DNA of 64,000 nt from Faucicola sp902506225 (GCA_902506225.1 LR733345.1:1612001-1676000), one strand, 5' to 3'; positions 1 through 6,682 are shown, counted from the stretch's first letter. Translations and numbers: made by a program. The notes: generated from the letters alone by a model not told the origin.

Positions 1-573
1 GGCGGCAAGGTCAGCCACGCCATACGGATTGTCAAAGGTGGCATCATTACGAGCCAAGACAAATTTCATCTCAGGCACAGGCTCTAGGTTAAGTTGGTTC
101 GCCCCCTTAAAACATAGGCGGTTGTCATTATCAAAACCGAACCATTCAGGCGGTTTGCCAATCACTTTTGACGGTAGCCACAGTCCCCCATTATTACGGT
201 CTTTTTCCCAATACACTTCGGCAGGGCTATAGCCAAACCAAGCGGCATTGTGCAATTCACGGATGAGCGAGCGCAGATTGATACGTCCTAGCACCTGTTC
301 ACACAGAGCCATGACTTTATCGCTGGCAGCGCCTTGAGTGAGTCCATATTCAAGTTTGACCACTGCCGAGCGACGTCGTCGAGTCGCCCCTTTGATAGCG
401 GTATCATTCATGATATCTCGATACACTTCGATATCTTTGTTAAGGCGTTTAAGCACAGGGTCAGGATTTGGCAGTGAGAGCATCATGCCACCAAAGCTAA
501 ACTGCACTCGCTCACGGCTCGCTATCTCTTGGGCGATGGCGGTACTGGTATCGGTTGGCAATCGGTTCGCCAT
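1..573 (-). CDS. Mu-like phage portal protein (DUF935/gp29 family), 5' part
   Basis: This frame starts at the ATG at 573 and is still open at base 1, so only the first 191 residues are seen. The start overlaps the terminase stop (TGATG), which implies translational coupling. The visible part reads MANRLPTDTSTAIAQEIASR, followed by an arginine-rich stretch (TRRRRSAVVKLE) and later PPEWFGFDNDN and FVLARNDATFDNPYG. These fit the DUF935 portal family that follows the large terminase in Mu-like phages. The portal is the head-vertex ring through which DNA enters the capsid and to which the tail joins. The remainder of the gene and the head and tail genes should lie to the left of the window. The family call rests on pattern and position, not on a search. 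Confidence 0.85.
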   Translation of the reverse strand, partial: MANRLPTDTSTAIAQEIASRERVQFSFGGMMLSLPNPDPVLKRLNKDIEVYRDIMNDTAIKGATRRRRSAVVKLEYGLTQGAASDKVMALCEQVLGRINLRSLIRELHNAAWFGYSPAEVYWEKDRNNGGLWLPSKVIGKPPEWFGFDNDNRLCFKGANQLNLEPVPEMKFVLARNDATFDNPYGVADLAA

Positions 574-2126
574 CAATCATATCCTTTTATTATTCGTTTA
601 AATCGTTGCACAAAGCCTTTATTAGCGGTTGGGTTGTAGTCTTTTTCACCAGCATTCAATGAGCGAGATTGAATAATCAACTCACCATTATTAAGATTGC
701 GTTGGGCGTAGTGCATCAGAGCGAGAGCAATCCCAGTATCGCCATGGCGTTTTTGTTTGTCCTCACCCTTGTTTTTGGTTGCTGGTAGTTTGGGTACACC
801 GCCAATGACTTCAAAGGCAAAGAGGTCAGACAAAATATTTTCGTGCTGTGGAATATCGGTGAGCATTCCATCTTCTAATGCCGCCTTGAACGGTGGCATG
901 TTGAGCGAGTACCATGCTTGTGATAGCTTAATCATCTCAACTCGTGACGAGCCGTAGCGTTGCCATGCTTTTTCGGCATTTGCCGCACCAATACCACCAG
1001 CATCCATCGCCATGCCCATCAGACGAATGCTATCGCAGATATAGTTGAGTACCTGCTCTTGCTGACTGAAGGGGATGTTATGTAGTTCAACGATAAAGGC
1101 AGTGCGTAGCTGTAGTCGCTCGGTCTCAAATCCTACAGGGTATGCAGTTCTATCGCCATTTCGCCCGTAGTCTGCTCCCACGTAGCACTTAGCGTCTTGG
1201 GGCATACTGGCAAGAATTAAATCAAGGTTATCGTGACACCACGTTTGGCAGTCCAGCTCACGCAGGTAGTCCGGCAATAGATTGAACTCATCTTTTTTCT
1301 CATAGATGATATAGGGCGTAGCAAGGCTCATGCAGCTTTGGATTAATGCCCGAGATAAATATTTACCACCACTGGCTTTGGGAATACAGTTCAGCTCTTC
1401 ATCCACGTTATCGGCATAGATATCACGGATACTGTTTGCCCATTCAATCTCGCCCTCTGCCGACCACGTCTTACCCGTTTTTAGACAAATTCGCTGGTAT
1501 AACCCTTGCTCAAGGGCTTCATCAAAGGTACATTCATGTAGCGTGTACGGTTTACGCCCCGCCTTTACGTCTTCGATAAGTACATTAAACGGATTTGCCA
1601 CGCCATTGTGCGTTGAGATAATCCGCACACAACCGCCCCAAATCAGCAGGGCAAACGCTGCCTTAAGTAGCTCCGCTAGGTTGTCATGGAACGCTGCCTC
1701 ATCGATGACCACACGCCCTTGTTTACCACGCAAGTTACGAGGGGCAGACGATAGAGCCGTGACCCGAAAGCCACTGGCAAACTTGACGGTATAGGCAAGG
1801 ATGGATTTTTTCTCATCGCCATCGTCAAAGACTTCCTCATGCTCTTCGATTTCCCCAGCCACAAGGTTATAGTATTTTGCCCAGTCCGCCACATCACGGA
1901 TAAACTCTATCGCCATGTCTTTGGTATAGCCGATATACCAAGTGTCCTGCCCATTAATGCGAGACGCTTCAAGGGCGGATTCGCCAGCCTCTGCCCATGA
2001 GCCACCGATACGCCGTGATTTGACAAAGATTTTGACAGGCGACTGGTCAGCAACCCATTTTTGCTGATAGGGTAATAGAACGCTGGGTGTACCTGCGGTA
2101 GGTTGAACAATGGGCATTTGTTTCAA
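573..2126 (-). CDS. Mu-like phage terminase large subunit (gp28-like)
   Basis: This is the packaging motor ATPase and headful nuclease of the phage (517 aa). An N-terminal ATPase part has a Walker A-like KSRRIGGSW at residues 36-44 and a Walker B VVIDEAAF near 139-146. The C-terminal RNase H-like nuclease has an acidic GADYGRNGD near residue 315, AMDAGGIG and a final HGDTGIALALMHYA. The first codon taken is TTG at 2126, whose TTGA overlaps the stop of the small subunit and which has GGGGA about 7 nt upstream. An ATG at 2117 is the alternative. The portal gene overlaps its stop. Small terminase, large terminase and portal in tandem is the standard Mu-like order. Confidence 0.92.
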   Translation of the reverse strand: MKQMPIVQPTAGTPSVLLPYQQKWVADQSPVKIFVKSRRIGGSWAEAGESALEASRINGQDTWYIGYTKDMAIEFIRDVADWAKYYNLVAGEIEEHEEVFDDGDEKKSILAYTVKFASGFRVTALSSAPRNLRGKQGRVVIDEAAFHDNLAELLKAAFALLIWGGCVRIISTHNGVANPFNVLIEDVKAGRKPYTLHECTFDEALEQGLYQRICLKTGKTWSAEGEIEWANSIRDIYADNVDEELNCIPKASGGKYLSRALIQSCMSLATPYIIYEKKDEFNLLPDYLRELDCQTWCHDNLDLILASMPQDAKCYVGADYGRNGDRTAYPVGFETERLQLRTAFIVELHNIPFSQQEQVLNYICDSIRLMGMAMDAGGIGAANAEKAWQRYGSSRVEMIKLSQAWYSLNMPPFKAALEDGMLTDIPQHENILSDLFAFEVIGGVPKLPATKNKGEDKQKRHGDTGIALALMHYAQRNLNNGELIIQSRSLNAGEKDYNPTANKGFVQRFKRIIKGYD

Positions 2127-2677
2127 TCTGCAATCCCCAAGATTTTTGCACGGATTAAGTCCGCCGTTTCATCCGACAGCCCACCCGTTTTGACGATGGT
2201 TTCCACTTCTTTGGCTGCCATTTCGGCTTTTTCTCGTACATCAATAGCGTGTTGTTTTTGCAGTACCGAAGCCTTAACGATTTCAGCAATGCCTTTACCG
2301 GCTTTAGCCAGCATGCCAATGCGTACCATCGGGTCAGTGTTACTGTCCTCATCTTCTGTGGCGTTTTGCAAGTCAATAAAGGCGTTAAATAACTCAGTTT
2401 GCACCATCGACATCACAGCTTGTGAACGGGCGTCACTGTCATCAGGGCTGGCCTCAGCGATCATAATTGCCGCTTGGGTGGAAGCTTGCACCGCAGCTAA
2501 TTTACGCTCCAGTTTTTGCCCATAACGATGGATGGATGATTTGCCAATCTCATATCCCAAGTCTTGTAGCCATTGTGCCAAATCGACATAGCCATTAAAG
2601 CCATTCTCAAACAGCTTGTCGTCAAGCATTTTTTTATGCTCAGGGCTTAGGCGGTCAATCGCTGTTTCACGTCCCAT
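2123..2677 (-). CDS. Mu-like terminase small subunit (DUF3486/gp27 family)
   Basis: This 184-aa protein begins MGRETAIDRLSPEHKKMLDD and continues with a predicted helix-turn-helix region (FNGYVDLAQWLQDLGYEIGK, then SSIHRYGQKLE). That is the typical N-terminus of the DUF3486 small terminases. The rest is acidic and helical (about 60-170) and probably mediates oligomerisation and contact with the large subunit. Its role is to recognise phage DNA and load the packaging motor. It overlaps the large subunit by 4 nt and is preceded by a 28-codon membrane peptide gene. No anomalies were noticed. Confidence 0.88.
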   Translation of the reverse strand: MGRETAIDRLSPEHKKMLDDKLFENGFNGYVDLAQWLQDLGYEIGKSSIHRYGQKLERKLAAVQASTQAAIMIAEASPDDSDARSQAVMSMVQTELFNAFIDLQNATEDEDSNTDPMVRIGMLAKAGKGIAEIVKASVLQKQHAIDVREKAEMAAKEVETIVKTGGLSDETADLIRAKILGIAD

Positions 2678-2686
2678 GAATGCCCC

Positions 2687-2773
2687 TTAACGCATAATGA
2701 GTACAGTTGTAACTACATAGCCAACAACAAATCCGACCACGCAACCGCCAAGGAAAACACCTACATATTCCAT
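2687..2773 (-). CDS. 28-aa single-pass membrane peptide of the late operon
   Basis: This short frame runs ATG (2773) to TAA (2687). It encodes MEYVGVFLGG, then an unbroken hydrophobic Gly/Val-rich stretch, then TVLIMR, so it is a single membrane helix with a basic tail. A good ribosome site (AGGAG, about 7 nt before the ATG) makes it a believable gene despite its size. It fills the gap between the small terminase and the winged-helix-like gene. Many Mu-like phages carry tiny membrane peptides here, and a lysis-accessory role is a guess. The function is unknown. Confidence 0.6.
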   Translation of the reverse strand: MEYVGVFLGGCVVGFVVGYVVTTVLIMR

Positions 2774-2782
2774 AATTATCTC

Positions 2783-3097
2783 CTAACCATTCCAATATTT
2801 GACAGGACGTGCAATCCCCGCATGACAGTCCACGGTATATTCCACCACGTCCACGCCAAGGCTAGTCAGGCAGCTATGCCAGTTACCCTGCGGCTTTTTA
2901 TCAATTTTGACCAGTTGTCGCTGTTCTAGGTAATCAAGCTGTTGGTGGATTTCGTTGGCCGTGGTGTCCGCATAGATAGAGCGCATCACATCAAGCAGCA
3001 ACACATCTAACGCCCCAATTGGACGGGCTTTATCAAGGGCATTCATCAAGTGCCAGCGCATAGCCTCACGGCGAGTTTTTAATAGGTCAATGCTCAT
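2783..3097 (-). CDS. Mu-like late-operon protein, winged-helix-like (VpaChn25_0724-type)
   Basis: This 104-aa protein begins MSIDLLKTRREAMRWHLMNA and contains IHQQLDYLEQRQLVKIDKKP. That looks like the recognition part of a winged-helix fold, followed by a beta-rich tail. Its position between DUF2730 and the DUF3486 small terminase, and its length, match the family that annotation pipelines call VpaChn25_0724 (Mu gp26-like). It may bind DNA or help packaging; the family has no firm function that I know of. It sits 9 nt downstream of the DUF2730 gene and is clearly co-transcribed with it. Confidence 0.7.
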   Translation of the reverse strand: MSIDLLKTRREAMRWHLMNALDKARPIGALDVLLLDVMRSIYADTTANEIHQQLDYLEQRQLVKIDKKPQGNWHSCLTSLGVDVVEYTVDCHAGIARPVKYWNG

Positions 3098-3106
3098 TTG
3101 TTATTC

Positions 3107-3445
3107 CTAGCTTTTATCTTTGGCAAAATTCGTCAAGGTTGTTTGTACCGCATCAATTTTCGCCTCGACCACGGTAAACGAACGGACAAAGTCCTCTTTG
3201 GCGACATACTCACGGGGCAGGTCAGCTTTGAGCATAAGTAGGTCACGGTCGAGCTTTCGGATGGCTTCCGACTCTTTACTCATGTTCTCATTAACCTTGG
3301 CGATTTCAGCTTTTAACCCATCGTCACGGTCTTTAAGCGACCCTTCAATGCGAGAGAAAAACCCCTTGCCCGCCCCGAAGATTGATCCGCCGATGGTGAT
3401 AGCGAGCATAATGGCTTGATAGCCTTCTAGCTCCAATGTCATCAT
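3107..3445 (-). CDS. DUF2730 family phage protein (Mu gp25-like)
   Basis: This 112-aa protein has an N-terminal hydrophobic helix (YQAIMLAITIGGSIFGAGKG) and then a long charged coiled coil (SLKDRDDGLKAEIAKVNENM onward). That is the usual architecture of DUF2730 proteins in the lysis region of Mu-like phages. It is likely a membrane-anchored coiled-coil protein, possibly the spanin-like or lysis-accessory partner of the holin upstream, though this is not proven for the family. Its start overlaps the stop of the holin-like gene by 4 nt. Confidence 0.75.
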   Translation of the reverse strand: MMTLELEGYQAIMLAITIGGSIFGAGKGFFSRIEGSLKDRDDGLKAEIAKVNENMSKESEAIRKLDRDLLMLKADLPREYVAKEDFVRSFTVVEAKIDAVQTTLTNFAKDKS

Positions 3446-3741
3446 TCACCACCTTCAGAACCATCTACAGCGCTGTCATTTGCTGTCGTAACCTTGGTAC
3501 CGATGTTGTCAATCGGCTTATTGGTGTATAGTCGCAGAATGGCATTACCCAGTGCCACTGCATTGACCAGTACCGCATAGTTTTCAGCGGTCATGGACTG
3601 TTGTAGGGCAGGGACAGCCGCCGTGATAGCCGTTGCTACCAGCACCAAGCTGTTAAAGCCAATGGTCTTTGATTGCCACCAAGGTTTGGCTTGGGGCTTA
3701 GATGGTATGGGTTGGCTTGGTTGGTTTTGGTCATTCATCAT
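3442..3741 (-). CDS. Putative holin
   Basis: This 99-aa protein has a Pro/Gln-rich cytoplasmic head (NQPSQPIPSKPQAKPWWQSK), a hydrophobic segment (IGFNSLVLVATAITAAVPAL) and a second moderately hydrophobic helix ending in LRLYTNKPI. The WWQSKT start of the membrane part and the LRLYTNKPI end are typical of small Mu-like/lambdoid holins. It would permeabilise the inner membrane and release the endolysin encoded immediately upstream. Both junctions overlap by 4 nt (endolysin-holin-DUF2730), a classical lysis cassette. Assignment is by topology and neighbourhood. Confidence 0.7.
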   Translation of the reverse strand: MMNDQNQPSQPIPSKPQAKPWWQSKTIGFNSLVLVATAITAAVPALQQSMTAENYAVLVNAVALGNAILRLYTNKPIDNIGTKVTTANDSAVDGSEGGE

Positions 3742-4232
3742 TGTACCCCTGCCACATATTGTGTTTTGCCACCCACTTTTTTGGCAGTTAAGATTTGTCC
3801 ACGCTGGTTACCGGTGCGATTTTTATAGCCGATATGTACCCAAGCAGATGACGAGTCAGGAAACTCAAGTATTAACTGGTCGAACTTGATACCATTTTTA
3901 GGCAAAGCATCAGCAAGGAATTTTACAATTTGGCGTGGGTTGCCAAAACTTGGTGCAGTAAAGTCAATGGCAAAACCAGCACTATGAGCCGATGTTTTAC
4001 TACCGCCCACGGCGTTGTTGACTGCCAGTGAGCGGTAACCACTATTGATATGCACAGGTTTATCCAATAGCTTACGCATGGGTTGCCATAGGTTAGTGCA
4101 CGCTTCAATAAGATTTTGCTTGTGTTGTTCTGTTGGGGTATTTGGCAAGTTTAGTCGCATAGCAGTGTTGCTATGGATAAGTTCTGAGTACCAAAAATCA
4201 GGGGTAACTTTGAAGTCTTGATTACTGGGCAT
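3738..4232 (-). CDS. Phage endolysin, M15 zinc D-Ala-D-Ala peptidase type
   Basis: This 164-aa cell-wall peptidase has the zinc-site motifs of the peptidase M15 family: SAHSAGFAIDF (His and Asp ligands) near residues 85-95 and WVHIGY (third His) near 134. NSGYRS precedes the first motif. The N-terminus (FWYSELIHSNTAMRLNLPNT) is the usual start of this family, so the ATG at 4232 is correct. It would cleave peptidoglycan cross-links at lysis, after the holin opens the membrane. Oddly, the start codon directly follows the U-tract of an intrinsic terminator at 4233-4261, and no clear ribosome site exists outside that hairpin. Confidence 0.9.
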   Translation of the reverse strand: MPSNQDFKVTPDFWYSELIHSNTAMRLNLPNTPTEQHKQNLIEACTNLWQPMRKLLDKPVHINSGYRSLAVNNAVGGSKTSAHSAGFAIDFTAPSFGNPRQIVKFLADALPKNGIKFDQLILEFPDSSSAWVHIGYKNRTGNQRGQILTAKKVGGKTQYVAGVQ

Positions 4233-4261
4233 AAAAAAAGTCCATCTGTTTAGATGGACTT
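4233..4261 (-). terminator. Intrinsic terminator touching the endolysin start codon
   Basis: A perfect 10-bp stem (AAGTCCATCT with AGATGGACTT, loop GTTT, 4238-4261) is followed on the minus strand by seven T at 4239-4233. It closes the lysogenic transcript of the membrane-protein gene at 4314-4838. It also lies immediately before the late block. Confidence 0.85.
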
Positions 4262-4313
4262 AGCATAAAGTTATGAAGGGCTATTTTATTTTATGGTGAT
4301 TTAAGGATTGAAT

Positions 4314-4838
4314 TTAGAGATTCCATATAAACCAAATCCAAATGCACATCGCAATAGATAAACTCGTCATACAGCAAAATTTAGCAACTCTCATTATAAA
4401 ATTTCGGTCACTTGGAATTGCTTTATCATATCTTGGCTTTCCTGTTAACATGACTGTTTTTCTTTGAATCTCTATGCCTTTTACAAATCCCATTTCTGTT
4501 TTAACATCTTGATATAGAAAAACCGCACCAAAGATAACCCCTATGGCATTAGATATAATGGCAAATTTAATAAGTAGAAGTTGCTCACCTTGAAAGTTTC
4601 CTTTAGCTAGTTGAGTTGTCATGACTGAAAAGACACCAGCCGCTATTGCTACTATCCACTTAATCCATTCAAACTCTTTCTTAAGTGATTCATTGATTTT
4701 ATCGAATGCTTGTAACTCAAGTTTATCTAAATACTCTTTATGAATATCATAATTTTGACAAATAACCTCAAACCCACCTTCTTGGCTCATCAGGTACTCA
4801 TAGTCTTTTTGTAATTCAGCAAGTTCTTTTTTTGACAT
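4314..4838 (-). CDS. Unknown three-helix membrane protein of the prophage immunity region
   Basis: I do not recognise this 174-aa protein. It has a charged, probably coiled-coil N-terminal half (SKKELAELQKDYEYLMSQEG to about 60) and then three predicted membrane helices: WIVAIAAGVFSVMTTQL near 61, LLLIKFAIISNAIGVIFGAVFLY near 87, and a C-terminal FCCMTSLSIAMCIWIWFIW. It lies 12 nt downstream of the second XRE repressor and ends at a strong terminator, so the two form a short lysogenic operon. The DNA is more A+T-rich than the flanking phage genes, suggesting an acquired cargo gene. By position, a superinfection-exclusion or host-protection role is plausible but unsupported. Confidence 0.6.
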   Translation of the reverse strand: MSKKELAELQKDYEYLMSQEGGFEVICQNYDIHKEYLDKLELQAFDKINESLKKEFEWIKWIVAIAAGVFSVMTTQLAKGNFQGEQLLLIKFAIISNAIGVIFGAVFLYQDVKTEMGFVKGIEIQRKTVMLTGKPRYDKAIPSDRNFIMRVAKFCCMTSLSIAMCIWIWFIWNL

Positions 4839-4850
4839 ATTATTTGTGCT

Positions 4851-5192
4851 CTAGGAATTTTTAAGTAATTTCATAGTTTCAGATATCAAATTTTTTTGCT
4901 CAATTGTCAATTCACGATATAGCAAGACTATTTTATGTTCCTCCTTACTAAGTGCCATTTCAAACATGATTTGCCCCATTAGTTCAGTCTGGCTATCTTC
5001 GCCAGTGAGTAGGTAGTTCAAGTTTGCACCAGCGGTGACAAAGGCCTTTAGTACTCGTCCACCTAGTACACTGTCACCACGTTCTAACCGTCCCCATTGA
5101 ATACGGCTAATTTCGCAGGTATCAGCGATTTGCTGCTGGGTGTAGCCAAGGCGTTTGCGTTCGGATTTGATACGTTGCGGTGTGATAGCCAT
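4851..5192 (-). CDS. XRE-family repressor paralogue (second copy)
   Basis: This is a helix-turn-helix regulator of 114 aa if started at the ATG at 5192 (MAITPQRIKSERKRLGYTQQ). A TTG at 5201 would add three residues. The HTH covers about residues 7-60 (YTQQQIADTCEISRIQWGRL) and the C-terminus is helical. It is clearly related to the repressor at 5932-6318: both read RxKxERKRLGxTQQxIA, then RxQWGRxERG and LTGE at equal spacing. It is probably a second immunity or lysis-lysogeny regulator controlling itself and the membrane protein downstream. The leader region carries two near-identical 12-bp direct repeats (5237-5248, 5263-5274) that could be its operators. Confidence 0.8.
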   Translation of the reverse strand: MAITPQRIKSERKRLGYTQQQIADTCEISRIQWGRLERGDSVLGGRVLKAFVTAGANLNYLLTGEDSQTELMGQIMFEMALSKEEHKIVLLYRELTIEQKNLISETMKLLKNS

Positions 5193-5195
5193 GAG

Positions 5196-5304
5196 TTGCA
5201 AATTAAGTATAATATGTTATATTGTTACCAGAGCATCTAGAATGCCTAGTGCAATAGAGTACCTAGAGTGCCTAACCCCATCAGTTTACTTTTGGGGTTT
5301 TTAT
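5196..5304 (+). ncRNA. Predicted short transcript divergent from the second repressor
   Basis: Reading rightward there is a weak promoter (TTGCAA at 5196-5201, 16 bp, TATATT at 5218-5223). Next come two 12-bp direct repeats, CTAGAATGCCTA and CTAGAGTGCCTA. A hairpin follows (AACCCCA with TGGGGTT, about 5274-5297) and then TTTATT. The product would be about 75 nt. It also contains an ATG at 5242 opening a 47-codon frame that runs through the hairpin, so it may equally be an attenuated leader. The call is tentative; it rests on a promoter-like box and a terminator-like hairpin only. Confidence 0.3.
5237..5274. repeat. Paired 12-bp direct repeats, possible operators
   Basis: CTAGAATGCCTA (5237-5248) and CTAGAGTGCCTA (5263-5274) differ at one base and start 26 bp apart, in the gap in front of the second XRE repressor. 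Operator use is inference. Confidence 0.4.
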
Positions 5305-5673
5305 TTACATGAAAAAACTAAAAACTTTCCAAAAAATCCAAACACCAAATCCAAAAACTACGATACTGAAAATAAACCCAATTAACATTCCCCATACTTC
5401 CGCATTTTCTTGTTTGCGTTGTTCTATTCTACTAATAGGTATATTTTGATTATTAGATGAAGACACCTGCTTATATTGTTTAGGCTTTCTTCTAGAACTT
5501 GTTGCTGTATAAGAAACACCAGTACCAGGTATTCCAATCGTCGTTCTAGTGCCATTTTTCCCATAGTTGGTAGTAAATCCTTTTCCACCAATACTTACGC
5601 TACTACTTTTTTTTCCTACATTCAGCTTGATACCTGGTGCGACTTTTATTGTTTTTCTAAACCGAAGCCCCAT
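5305..5673 (-). CDS. DUF4236 domain protein with C-terminal membrane helix
   Basis: This 122-aa protein begins MGLRFRKTIKVAPGIKLNVG and continues SSVSIGGKGFTTNYGKNGTR, then TIGIPGTGVSYT. That is a textbook DUF4236 domain (residues 1-55). A polar linker follows, then one strong membrane helix near 95-118 (GMLIGFIFSIVVFGFGVWIF). DUF4236 proteins are small proteins of unknown role, common in prophages and near toxin or defence genes. It follows the excalibur gene by 10 nt and likely shares its transcript. As a gene not needed for phage growth in the lysogenic segment, it is a moron candidate. Confidence 0.8.
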   Translation of the reverse strand: MGLRFRKTIKVAPGIKLNVGKKSSSVSIGGKGFTTNYGKNGTRTTIGIPGTGVSYTATSSRRKPKQYKQVSSSNNQNIPISRIEQRKQENAEVWGMLIGFIFSIVVFGFGVWIFWKVFSFFM

Positions 5674-5683
5674 AGCTTACCCC

Positions 5684-5911
5684 TTATTTTTTCTTACCTT
5701 TATGTGCTGGACAGTTCTTACCGCTTCCTCCTGGCAAGCAGTCACACGCACGACCATCACCATCACGGTCTAGACCACGCCAACCTTGTTTTTTCGCATT
5801 GTAATGGGCTTGAGCTTGGACTTGATTTTTAAAACTTTTGCAGCTTACACGAGCCATTGCAGGACTTGCCATGAGTGCCGATACCAGTATGACTGTCAAG
5901 TATTTTTTCAT
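5684..5911 (-). CDS. Secreted excalibur calcium-binding domain protein
   Basis: This is a small exported protein of 75 aa from the ATG at 5911, chosen because AAGGA sits about 7 nt upstream. An in-frame ATG at 5932 lacks this. The N-terminus MKKYLTVILVSALMASPAMA is a clean signal peptide ending in AMA. The mature part contains the excalibur motif DRDGDGRACD, an EF-hand-like calcium loop with cysteines, then a lysine-rich tail. Excalibur domains occur on extracellular nucleases and surface proteins. A free-standing copy in a prophage immunity region is unusual and suggests a cargo gene acting in the envelope. Its precise role is unknown. Confidence 0.75.
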   Translation of the reverse strand: MKKYLTVILVSALMASPAMARVSCKSFKNQVQAQAHYNAKKQGWRGLDRDGDGRACDCLPGGSGKNCPAHKGKKK

Positions 5912-5931
5912 TTTACGTTCCTTTAAGTTCA

Positions 5932-6318
5932 CTAATTTTCGCCAACAAACTGGCGAGCCGTTTCTATCAAAAGCCGTTGTTGGCTTGCATTCATACTACG
6001 AAATAGATTAACTAACTCACTTTCATCATCAACTTTGTCATTGTTAGGGCTAACAATGTGTCCGACAGGTGTTACATTTGAACGCTCACCTGTCAAAATG
6101 TAACTAATACTTGCACCAGTTTCGCCAAATTTTTTAAGTGGCTCACCATCCAATCCCTGTTCACCACGTTCATAGCGACCCCATTGCACTCTATGTACGC
6201 CACAGATATTGGCAATCTCTTGCTGTGTCAAGCCTAGACGCTTTCTTTCATTTTTGACTCGTTCGCCTCTTGATTTCTTTGAAACTATATTAGTTTCAAT
6301 ATTAGTTACTTTTTGCAC
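5932..6318 (-). CDS. XRE-family phage repressor (c-like)
   Basis: This is the probable master repressor of the early genes. I place the start at GTG 6318 because AAGGGG sits 5 nt upstream. The longer frame from ATG 6369 would run through the operators. The protein is then 128 aa with an HTH at about residues 20-70 (LTQQEIANICGVHRVQWGRY). It also has the YILTGERSN motif found in short cI-like repressors and a helical C-terminus (SQQRLLIETARQFV). It is divergent from the early operon, and the intervening DNA holds two identical-arm palindromes (6281-6297, 6333-6353). It is paralogous to the repressor at 4851-5192. Confidence 0.85.
   Translation of the reverse strand: MQKVTNIETNIVSKKSRGERVKNERKRLGLTQQEIANICGVHRVQWGRYERGEQGLDGEPLKKFGETGASISYILTGERSNVTPVGHIVSPNNDKVDDESELVNLFRSMNASQQRLLIETARQFVGEN
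6281..6297. promoter_or_regulatory. Repressor operator palindrome O1
   Basis: GAAACTA-TAT-TAGTTTC is a perfect 7-bp inverted repeat within the first codons of the repressor gene, matching the palindrome at 6333-6353. A half-site TTAGTTAC lies between them at 6302-6309. Autoregulation is inferred. Confidence 0.7.
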
Positions 6319-6327
6319 GATTACCCC

Positions 6328-6357
6328 TTGACATGAAACTAAATTAGTTTCATTATA
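6328..6357 (+). promoter_or_regulatory. Early promoter overlapped by operator O2 (6333-6353)
   Basis: A consensus -35 TTGACA (6328-6333) and a -10 ATTATA (6352-6357) are 18 bp apart and point at the early operon. The spacer is filled by the palindrome ATGAAACTA-AAT-TAGTTTCAT, the same arms as O1. On the minus strand TATAAT (6358-6353) serves as the -10 for the repressor gene, so one site can control both promoters. This is a compact lysis-lysogeny switch, read directly from the sequence. Confidence 0.8.
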
Positions 6358-6423
6358 TACGCACACCATGAAACATATCCGATAATTTAATGTTCCATAA
6401 ATTCAACATAAGGATTCTAACAC

Positions 6424-6672
6424 ATGACCCAAAAAACCACTACACCCAAACATTCTCAACCGACATCACCCGTCGCCCCAAAAACCCCAGCCGACCAATT
6501 TCGTGACAGCCTTAATGCCAAAGGCATGACGCTCAAAGATTGGGCAGAGCAGCGTAACTACAACCCCGAATACTGCAGCCGTGTGCTATGTGGACTGGTC
6601 AAAGGCAAACGTGGCTTGGGTCATGAGATTGCAGTGGCAATGGGCATCAAGTCACAAGAACAATCAGCATAA
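6424..6672 (+). CDS. BcepMu gp16-family phage DNA-binding protein (Ner-like)
   Basis: This is the first gene of the rightward early operon (82 aa). After a Thr/Pro-rich disordered start, residues 25-80 read FRDSLNAKGMTLKDWAEQRN then YCSRVLCGLVKGKRGLGHEI. This is the helix-turn-helix pattern of the BcepMu gp16 family (a lambda-repressor-like fold). Such proteins sit where ner sits in Mu and probably shut down early or repressor transcription during lytic growth. The gene follows the divergent operator region directly, as expected for a Ner/Cro analogue. It is one of the features linking this phage to the BcepMu branch. Confidence 0.8.
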   Translation: MTQKTTTPKHSQPTSPVAPKTPADQFRDSLNAKGMTLKDWAEQRNYNPEYCSRVLCGLVKGKRGLGHEIAVAMGIKSQEQSA

Positions 6673-6682
6673 GGACATCACC

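Noticed and set aside
2103..2525. 140-codon plus-strand frame
   Set aside because: It is antisense to the small terminase, with Ser/Ala-rich shadow composition.
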